From an uncultured Ruminococcus sp. (lineage in GTDB: Bacteria > Bacillota > Clostridia > Lachnospirales > Lachnospiraceae): 64,000 nt of DNA. Of this stretch, positions 39,260 to 46,316 are shown one piece after another. The DNA lies in contig CAMMBV010000008.1 of assembly GCA_946494335.1 (NCBI GenBank), positions 1 to 64,000 of the forward strand. The letters are read 5' to 3'. The notes beneath the pieces are model-generated. The model saw only the letters and a list, made by a program, of their open reading frames with translations. It had not been told where the DNA came from and did no database searches. The position numbers and the translations under genes were made by a program. The stretch's first letter is position 1. Every line of letters starts with the position of its first letter.

Positions 39260-40650
39260 TCTTCCGTCTTTCCCCTGTACAGACCCATTCCCTGCCGGGA
39301 CGTCAGATTATAGGCACAGAACGGAATCAGTCTGGCTCCGTCCCCGGGATTCACCACATGTATGTAGCACTCTTTCAGCCGGTTCAGATCCAGATTCCAG
39401 GCATCCATAAAGGTCATACAGGAGACGGCCAGCGAATGGGTGTCCACCCGTTCCAGAAAATCATCCAGGGATCCGGTGCTGCAGCTGCAGCAGCAGCTGC
39501 TGTTGCCCGCCTGAACCTTTCTGACTTTTGGCCTGCCCGCCGACCAACGCCTGGCCACAAATTTCTGCGCTTTTCGGGACGCTTCCGGTTCCGCTGTTTT
39601 TTCACTGCCGCAGCCGCAGGAATTATCCTTCTGCCAGGATCGTAAGGTCCCGTCTTCCATCAAAATAAAATTACCGCTGAAGGAACAGTAGGGATTTTCT
39701 GCATTCCCCGCCCGGAAATCCCCGACCTTCATCCTGCCGCCGGTCTGCCTTTCGATGTCAGAAAGCAGCTGGGGAAGCGTATACCGCCTGCCTGGATCCA
39801 TCTGGTCGTACCGTCCAAAATAACTTAAGGGCTGAAAATGCACACCCCGGATGGCCGGCATGCCCTCAAGGGCAAAATCCAGGATATCTCCCACTTCTTC
39901 TGTGTTTATCCCTTCTGCCAGAACAGGAACCAGGACCACTCCGATCCCTGCTTTGCTGCAGTTTTCAATGGCAGCTTTTTTCTCATCCAGCAGCATCTTT
40001 CCGCGCAGCGCCAGATAAGTGCGTTCCGAAAAGCCGTCAAACTGCAGGAAAACACAGTTTAGTCCCGCTTCGGCCAGTCTCTTTACGTAATCCATATCAT
40101 GTGCAAGACGGATGCCATTGGTATTGAGCTGGAAAAAAGTAAATCCCTTCTCCCTGCCCAGACGAATGATTTCGGGAATATCGTCCCGCAGCGACGGCTC
40201 CCCTCCCGAAAGCTGAATATTAAAGGGCCCTCCCTTTTCCATCAGCATATCATACCATCTGCCTATGGTTTCAAGATCCGGCTCTGCTTCTGTTTCTTTT
40301 CCCGATGAGGCGAAACAGATGGGGCACCCCAGATTGCAGCGGCTGGTCACCTCCAGAAGCACACAGCATGTTTTCTGACGGTGATCCGGACAAAGGCCGC
40401 AGTCATAGGGACATCCTTTTTCTCTTTCTTTCGCTGGATTCACAGGCGTCTGCGCTCTGTCCTCCTGACGCCATTTTTCATAATCCGGCCCGCCGCTCCA
40501 GATCAGCGTTTTAAAAAAACCGTGCCTGGGACATTCTTTTTCCATATAAACTTTATCATCGTAACGTACATTTTTTGCCGGTATTTTTTTCAGGCAAACC
40601 GGGCATACACTTTCTGTCTCCCGACAGACTACACCTTTTCCTTCCATCAT
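39256..40650 (-). CDS. Cys-rich radical SAM protein (TrsS-like)
   Basis: 'VTSRCNLGCPICFASSG' CxxxCxxC; N-terminal 'CPVCLKKIPA' and 'CPYDCGLCPDHRQKTC'; C-terminal 'NSSCCCSCSTGS'. Confidence 0.88.
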   Translation of the reverse strand: MMEGKGVVCRETESVCPVCLKKIPAKNVRYDDKVYMEKECPRHGFFKTLIWSGGPDYEKWRQEDRAQTPVNPAKEREKGCPYDCGLCPDHRQKTCCVLLEVTSRCNLGCPICFASSGKETEAEPDLETIGRWYDMLMEKGGPFNIQLSGGEPSLRDDIPEIIRLGREKGFTFFQLNTNGIRLAHDMDYVKRLAEAGLNCVFLQFDGFSERTYLALRGKMLLDEKKAAIENCSKAGIGVVLVPVLAEGINTEEVGDILDFALEGMPAIRGVHFQPLSYFGRYDQMDPGRRYTLPQLLSDIERQTGGRMKVGDFRAGNAENPYCSFSGNFILMEDGTLRSWQKDNSCGCGSEKTAEPEASRKAQKFVARRWSAGRPKVRKVQAGNSSCCCSCSTGSLDDFLERVDTHSLAVSCMTFMDAWNLDLNRLKECYIHVVNPGDGARLIPFCAYNLTSRQGMGLYRGKTEE

Positions 40651-40955
40651 TTATCTCTCCTTTTCTCCAAGATTTTCTTCAGTTCCTTTTCGGTCCACGC
40701 TTTCTGCTCTTCCCACTCTTCCGGCAGAAATCCTGCTTTTATTATATTATCCTTTAACATGCCTTTCAGCCGGATCCCGGAAGCTGTCTCCAGCAGAAAA
40801 AACGGCCGTCTGAAATTTCTTTTTACCTCCAGCCGTCCCAGCTGTGCCAGCTGCTCCAGAAAGTCGTCGTCAATCTTTTCCGGCATTGTATAGATATAAG
40901 ATTTTGCGTTGGCAAAGCAGTTTTCCGCTTTTTTACAGATAAACTCTTCTCTCAT
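40647..40955 (-). CDS. Hypothetical 102-aa protein in the Mo-hydroxylase cluster
   Basis: Overlaps both neighbours by 4 bp, implying translational coupling; no family recognised. Confidence 0.8.
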   Translation of the reverse strand: MREEFICKKAENCFANAKSYIYTMPEKIDDDFLEQLAQLGRLEVKRNFRRPFFLLETASGIRLKGMLKDNIIKAGFLPEEWEEQKAWTEKELKKILEKRRDK

Positions 40956-42070
40956 GCCAGTATCGCCTCCAGTGCTTCCTTTACTTCCTCTGTCTCCTCT
41001 TTCGTAGTAAAACGGGAAAGACTGAAACGTACAGTACCTGTGGCCGGCATGGAAAGATACGGAAAGATCAAAGGAGCGCAGTGGAGGCCTGTCCTGCAGA
41101 TGATATCAAAGCTGCCGTACAGCATATCGCCTATATCTTCCGGCGAATATTTTTCTGATACAAAGGTCAGCACCGGTGTTCTCATCCCTTCTGTGGATAC
41201 AACCCGGCATCCCAGCCTTCTTAAAGTGTCCTCCAGATCCCGCACCAGATCCAGTACTTTTTCCGTATCCGCCGGATGATTCCGGTTCCAGTCCAGCGCA
41301 TAATGAAGCCCCGCCAGGGAAGTATCATTCTGGGTTCCCGGCTCCAACCGAAGGGGCATCTCGCGGGGCATCTCCTTCTCATCCGAACGGATTCCGGTTC
41401 CCCCGGTGAACACCGGAGCAATGGAAATTTTTGGCGATACATAAAGGGCTCCGGTTCCCTGAGGACCCAGAAGATATTTATGTCCGGTGATTACCGCCAT
41501 ATCAAGCTCCCACTTACCGGCCTGAATAGGATACAGCCCCGCCGTCTGGGAGGCATCCAGAAATACATGGCACCCCCGCTCCTTCGCCATGGCGGACAAC
41601 ACTTCCACATCATTGACCGCCCCGGTTACATTGGACGCATGGGTCAGCACCAGCATCCTGGGATGATACTCCTTCAAATACCGGTCCAGTGTTTCCGCCT
41701 GCAGCCGTCCATCCTCTGAAACGGGCATTACGAAACAGTGAAGTTTCCCCGCTTTCTCAAGAAGATACAAAGGACGCAGCACCGCATTGTGTTCCGCCGC
41801 TGTTGTCAGCACCACATCCCCCTGCTCCCATGGAAATCCCAGCAGCCCCATATTCAGTCCGCTGGTAGCACAGGAGGCGTATACAATGTTTTCCGCTTCC
41901 CCAATACCCATTACCTCTGCAATGGCTTCCCGGCAGGTTTCCTCTTTGCCGGCCGCCGAGAAGGTAGCCCGGTTCCCGGGAGACGGGATTTCATCCAGCG
42001 TTTTCTTTACCACATCTGACATCCCCGGCGCTTTGGGCCAGGACGTGGCGGAATTGTTGAAATAGATCAA
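40952..42070 (-). CDS. Class V aminotransferase / cysteine-desulfurase-like PLP enzyme
   Basis: 'MIYFNNSATSWPKAPGM', 'HASNVTGAVNDVEVLSAMAKERG', 'VITGHKYLLGPQGTGALYV' PLP Lys. Confidence 0.92.
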   Translation of the reverse strand: MIYFNNSATSWPKAPGMSDVVKKTLDEIPSPGNRATFSAAGKEETCREAIAEVMGIGEAENIVYASCATSGLNMGLLGFPWEQGDVVLTTAAEHNAVLRPLYLLEKAGKLHCFVMPVSEDGRLQAETLDRYLKEYHPRMLVLTHASNVTGAVNDVEVLSAMAKERGCHVFLDASQTAGLYPIQAGKWELDMAVITGHKYLLGPQGTGALYVSPKISIAPVFTGGTGIRSDEKEMPREMPLRLEPGTQNDTSLAGLHYALDWNRNHPADTEKVLDLVRDLEDTLRRLGCRVVSTEGMRTPVLTFVSEKYSPEDIGDMLYGSFDIICRTGLHCAPLIFPYLSMPATGTVRFSLSRFTTKEETEEVKEALEAILA

Positions 42071-42705
42071 AGAATCTCCCCTTTCCTGCGCTGCTCGTAC
42101 GCACGAAGCAGCCGTTCATAATCCTCTGGCAGGTCTGTGTCCTGGAGGACTTCCTCATCCTCCACCTCCAGACAGCTCACCTCATGTCTTTTCTCATATT
42201 CCCCGATCACTCCTCTGAGTCCCTCATCCCCTTTATAACTGAGAATTTCTCCGATCACTTCGGGGGAAAAAACCGGCGGATGCCCCTGCTTCCCGCAGCA
42301 GACGGGGATCAGGATCTTCGCTTCTTGCTTTTCATAGGCTTCTATCACACTCTTTATGGTTTCCGGCAGAATAAGAGGAACATCACCTGGACAGAACAGT
42401 ATGCCGGAAGTGCCTGCCTTTACCTCCTTCAAACCCAGCCTTATGGACTCCAGCATATCGGTCTCGTCATAATCCCTGTTGATGGCATACCGAACACCCA
42501 AAGTTTTCAGAAGCGGAATCACCTCATGTCTTTTATATCCCACCACTACAATAATATTTTTCAAGCCCGCCCTCTGAAAGCTTTCGATGGTTGACTGCAG
42601 GATGCAGCCCTCTCCCAGCGGAAGCAGCGGCTTAAACTTTTTCATACGTCTGGAACAGCCCGCCGCCACAATTAATACCGTGTAATCCTGATATTTTGTC
42701 CTCAT
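42067..42705 (-). CDS. MobA/MocA-like nucleotidyltransferase
   Basis: 'VLIVAAGCSRRMKKFKPLLPLG', 'GILFCPGDVPLILPET'. Confidence 0.92.
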   Translation of the reverse strand: MRTKYQDYTVLIVAAGCSRRMKKFKPLLPLGEGCILQSTIESFQRAGLKNIIVVVGYKRHEVIPLLKTLGVRYAINRDYDETDMLESIRLGLKEVKAGTSGILFCPGDVPLILPETIKSVIEAYEKQEAKILIPVCCGKQGHPPVFSPEVIGEILSYKGDEGLRGVIGEYEKRHEVSCLEVEDEEVLQDTDLPEDYERLLRAYEQRRKGEIL

Positions 42706-42726
42706 ATTCTCCTCACCTTACTGCTT

Positions 42727-43152
42727 TTATGTCAGCTCATATTCCGTCAGCATATCCATGATTTTTTCACAGCAGGATTCAATCATAGGAAAGCAGACCG
42801 TCATACATTTGGAAAAGTCTCCCTGCACAATATCCTGACACCTGGAAGAACCGTAATGGCTTTCCCAGTTATCCCCAAACCATTCCACATACTCCTGTAT
42901 GATTTCCCGGCTTCGGCTGTGCTCCAGCTCCTCCGATTCACCCTTGCCGGTAAAAAGTCCCAGAATGCAGCAACCTCCCGTTAAAGCTCCGCAGACTCCG
43001 CCGCCATGTCCCATTCCTCCTGTAAGGCCGCTCATGGCCCGTAAAAGATCGGGATTTTCCATGCCCGCAGCCTCAAGAATCACAGCCATCATCATCTGGC
43101 TGCATTCAAACCCTTCCAAACCCAGTTCCATCAGCCGTTCCTTTAATTCCAT
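42727..43152 (-). CDS. C_GCAxxG_C_C family redox-type protein
   Basis: 'GFECSQMMMAVILEA', 'GGMGHGGGVCGALTGGCCILG', 'SRCQDIVQGDFSKCMTVCFPMIESCCEKIMDML'; start at MELKERL. Confidence 0.88.
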   Translation of the reverse strand: MELKERLMELGLEGFECSQMMMAVILEAAGMENPDLLRAMSGLTGGMGHGGGVCGALTGGCCILGLFTGKGESEELEHSRSREIIQEYVEWFGDNWESHYGSSRCQDIVQGDFSKCMTVCFPMIESCCEKIMDMLTEYELT

Positions 43153-43730
43153 CTGATTTTCGCCTCCTTTGACAGTATCGCCGCAAAGTAACTCATTTTT
43201 CTTCCTTTCCACGGAAAAGAGCCGTGTTCCCAAACCCATCTGGCCATGTATTCCCGAAAAAAAGAGGTTTCCTCCTCCCAGTCAAGCAGACAAAACCCCG
43301 TCTGCTTAAAGTATCTTTCCCAGCTGCCCTTTGATAAGGTCTCAGATTTTATATCAAAAAGATCAGAGATCAGAAGAACACCGTCCTCCTCCAAAAGTGC
43401 ATATATCCGCTCTAGCGCTTTTTGCACGTCCAGCAGGGAGAGAACACATTCCGCCATAATCATCCGGTATTTTTTTTCCGGATGGTAGGAAAATAAACTG
43501 GTCTGGCAGAAAACAGGATTATCCTGCAAGATACCGTCCTCCCATGATTTTTCAATATCGATGCCGGTACAGACAACACCCTGTCCGGCCAGAAAACGTA
43601 CGGTCTGTCCGCTGCCGCAGCCAACATCCAGCACAGAACCTTCTTTGGTCCACAGTCCCATCCGCCGGACTTTTTCCAGCTGCCTGCGCGTCAGCGCCAG
43701 TCCCCCCGGATGTGTCTTCTCACAGCCCAT
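43143..43730 (-). CDS. Class I SAM-dependent methyltransferase
   Basis: 'VLDVGCGSGQTVRFLAGQG', 'GIDIEKS', 'LEEDGVLLISDLF'. Confidence 0.9.
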   Translation of the reverse strand: MGCEKTHPGGLALTRRQLEKVRRMGLWTKEGSVLDVGCGSGQTVRFLAGQGVVCTGIDIEKSWEDGILQDNPVFCQTSLFSYHPEKKYRMIMAECVLSLLDVQKALERIYALLEEDGVLLISDLFDIKSETLSKGSWERYFKQTGFCLLDWEEETSFFREYMARWVWEHGSFPWKGRKMSYFAAILSKEAKIRWN

Positions 43731-43731
43731 C

Positions 43732-43953
43732 CTATTTATCCTCCAAAGCCTGTTCCACCTGGAATATTTTTCCGTATGCCAGTTCTTCCGGAATAAATCC
43801 CTGACCGCAAACGGGGCATTTTGGCATCAGTATGGGAAAATCATTTCCCATATAATGCAGTACAATCTCACCCGGCTCAAGGGGCACGCCGCACCGGTCA
43901 CAGATCAGGCTGCCCGCTTCAAACTCCCATGTTTCATAATATTTTTCCGACAT
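43732..43953 (-). CDS. Small two-CxxC (zinc-ribbon/redox-like) protein
   Basis: 'LICDRCGVPLEPGEIVLHYMGNDFPILMPKCPVCGQGFI'; start at MSEKYYETW. Confidence 0.82.
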   Translation of the reverse strand: MSEKYYETWEFEAGSLICDRCGVPLEPGEIVLHYMGNDFPILMPKCPVCGQGFIPEELAYGKIFQVEQALEDK

Positions 43954-46216
43954 CCTGTTTCCCGTCTCCTTCCCCGGAAATTGCCATCCGGTGCGAATAG
44001 GCTCTTTCCACCTCATACACACCGTCTTCTCTGACACGGTAATAAACCCAGAAAGTCACATTTCCCACCTGCCGGTGGCCGATCATACATCCGCTTTTGC
44101 CGTCCCGGATCCTGTGTCCATTTTCGGACCATTCCAGAACCTGGCGGATATCGCTTTCCAGTATTTTCCGCTCCTCCAGCTCATTTTCCGTCTCCTGTGA
44201 ATACACAAGCTTCATTTTGTCCTCCTTTGGCGCTTTTTCGTTCCACAGCTCTTCCAAAAGCTGCCGCTTCAGTTCAAATCGGTTGTCCCGTCGAAGAGAA
44301 TAACCCGGCGCCTTTCTTTCCAATGCTTCCTGCGGATCATACAGCAGTTCCAGAATATGCACCGCCGTCCCTTTTCTTTTTACCAGCCGGTCCCGGCAGT
44401 TTACACAGTAAGTAAGACGCAGACCCTCATCTTCCCTCATCCACTGATCTGTCATCTCATCCGCCACCTGGGGATTGGATACCGGCGCCAGACCTCCAAA
44501 GCCGCAGCAAAGGGACTGTTCCTGTTTATATTTTTCTTCTTCCAGCTGATAGCCCATGTTTTTCGCCAGTGTCCGGACAGCCTTTCGCACTTTCGGATGA
44601 CTTCTGGCGCCGCAGCTGTCATGAATCACTGCCTGCTCCATCGTTTTGTGATACTCCTGCGGGAGTCCTTTTTCCAGCAGCACATCCCAGATACCGATGC
44701 AGGAAATATCCGGCATTTCCCGACAAAATACGTCGTAGCAGGTAGGGCATGCCATGATCAACACAGGACATCCCTGATCTTTCCAGGATTCTTCCAGCTG
44801 CTTTTTCGTCTTTTCAAACAATTCCTGTTCTCCGGCCCAGTCCGCTGTGACGCCGCAGCAGCCAAGGATCAGACCCACACTTTTTCCCATGCGCTTCATC
44901 AGATCCAGATACGCCAGTCTTACCGTCCAGGGCGATGAAGCAGCCAGCTGACAGCCCGGGAAGAATGCGAAATCGCTTTTTCCTTTTCCCGGCTGACACC
45001 GGGACAGAAACGCCGTCTCTGAATTACTGTAATTCATATCGTTTATGGCAAACTCAAAGGCGGACTGGGGCATTTTTTTCTTTTCCACCATGATCCGGCG
45101 TGCCTCCTGGATGGTCTCCCCAAGATTAAGACCATGGGGACACACGGCGGCACATTGCCCGCACAATGCACAGGAATTGATCATTTTGTTGGCGTGGCGC
45201 GTACCCATAGCGATGGAAAGATTATTGTAGATCTCCCGCAGATATTTTTTCGGATAAGATTTATAATGCCGCATGAAAGCACAGGCATCGGTACACTCCG
45301 TACATTTGCAGTCCAGACATCTTTGGGCCTCCAGGACAGCCTCTTCCTGCGACAGTACCCCGAATTCCGGTACAGAAGATTCTTTTCTTTCTTCTTTATC
45401 CCAGCGTACATGGAGAGTAGTCTCAAATACGCCCTCTCTCTCCCTGCCCGCATCCATGGAAACCTTTTTCAAAAAGCGATCCACAGATATGGCCAGACTC
45501 TTCCCATGTGCCATGGCGGATGCGTACGTTCCAAAGTTCTCCCTTATGGCATCGCCTCCGGCAAACATTGTGCTTCCTTCCACCTGAAAAATCGTCTCCT
45601 TCACCGCCAAAGGATCCTTCTTAAGCCCCCAGGCAATCACCACAGCGTCAAACTGCTCCAGAAGCGGGCCGGGATCGGCAATCTCATGTTCCAGTTCGAT
45701 GCTGACGCCATACTGCACCAGCTTCTTTCCCTCGTTTTCAAGAATGGCTTCATCTGCACGCCCATCCTTCCTCAGACTTCCCCAAAGCCAGGCTTCTTTT
45801 TCAAAAACCGTCACCGGATATCCTTTTTTTCCCAGCTCAACTGCCGCCGTAAGGCCGGTGATCCCTCCTCCTATCACTGCTGTCCGTTCCTTCTTTTTCG
45901 ACAAAAACAGACGTCTTTGTTTCACACTTCCCCATTCCACAGCTGAGCGCTCCAGTCTTTGCATAAGGAGCGCATCTCCGCAGTTTTTCCGAATACAGGC
46001 GTCCCGGCAGGGCTGCTCGCAGACACGGCTTAAAATTTCAGGAAAGGGCACGCTTTTTTCATAAACCGCTCTCGCCTGATTAAAATCCCCCTCCGAAATA
46101 TGGCCGCAGATATCCCGGCAGTTTACGTGAAGAGGGCAGACGGCCATGGCCGCCGGAGGCTGTTCCTGCACGCAAAGCTGTTCCAGTTCATGAAGTTTCT
46201 GCTGATTGACTTCCAT
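43934..46216 (-). CDS. Pyridine-nucleotide-disulfide oxidoreductase / dicluster Fe-S / CCG-domain fusion protein
   Basis: GltD-like N-terminal Cys set, 'AVIGGGITGLTAAVELGKKG', 'CALCGQCAAVCPHG', CCG motifs 'LILGCCGVTADWAG' and 'SLCCGFGG'; start at MEVNQQKL. Confidence 0.88.
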   Translation of the reverse strand: MEVNQQKLHELEQLCVQEQPPAAMAVCPLHVNCRDICGHISEGDFNQARAVYEKSVPFPEILSRVCEQPCRDACIRKNCGDALLMQRLERSAVEWGSVKQRRLFLSKKKERTAVIGGGITGLTAAVELGKKGYPVTVFEKEAWLWGSLRKDGRADEAILENEGKKLVQYGVSIELEHEIADPGPLLEQFDAVVIAWGLKKDPLAVKETIFQVEGSTMFAGGDAIRENFGTYASAMAHGKSLAISVDRFLKKVSMDAGREREGVFETTLHVRWDKEERKESSVPEFGVLSQEEAVLEAQRCLDCKCTECTDACAFMRHYKSYPKKYLREIYNNLSIAMGTRHANKMINSCALCGQCAAVCPHGLNLGETIQEARRIMVEKKKMPQSAFEFAINDMNYSNSETAFLSRCQPGKGKSDFAFFPGCQLAASSPWTVRLAYLDLMKRMGKSVGLILGCCGVTADWAGEQELFEKTKKQLEESWKDQGCPVLIMACPTCYDVFCREMPDISCIGIWDVLLEKGLPQEYHKTMEQAVIHDSCGARSHPKVRKAVRTLAKNMGYQLEEEKYKQEQSLCCGFGGLAPVSNPQVADEMTDQWMREDEGLRLTYCVNCRDRLVKRKGTAVHILELLYDPQEALERKAPGYSLRRDNRFELKRQLLEELWNEKAPKEDKMKLVYSQETENELEERKILESDIRQVLEWSENGHRIRDGKSGCMIGHRQVGNVTFWVYYRVREDGVYEVERAYSHRMAISGEGDGKQDVGKIL

Positions 46217-46242
46217 ATAATTCCCACCTTCATGTAAGAAAA

Positions 46243-46278
46243 TGGCAGGAATAATCAAATGGCTGATTATCCCTGCCG
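46243..46278 (-). promoter_or_regulatory. Intercistronic 14-bp stem-loop between mop-like gene and accessory genes
   Basis: - strand GGCAGGGATAATCA gccatt TGATTATTCCTGCC; weak U-tract (ATTTTCTT). Confidence 0.65.
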
Positions 46279-46316
46279 CTAAGAACCGGGAAATAGATTT
46301 CCCTCATGTGTTCACG

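Noticed and set aside
39470-39520. GCTGCAGCTGCAGCAGCAGCTGCTG tract as a possible microsatellite or regulatory repeat
   Set aside because: It is explained as coding sequence for the Cys/Ser-rich SSCCCSCS segment of the radical SAM protein.
42727-43152. Possible selenocysteine (in-frame TGA) in the C_GCAxxG_C_C protein or neighbours
   Set aside because: All key positions read as Cys in uninterrupted ORFs, and no selA/selB/selD or convincing SECIS element was seen in the window.
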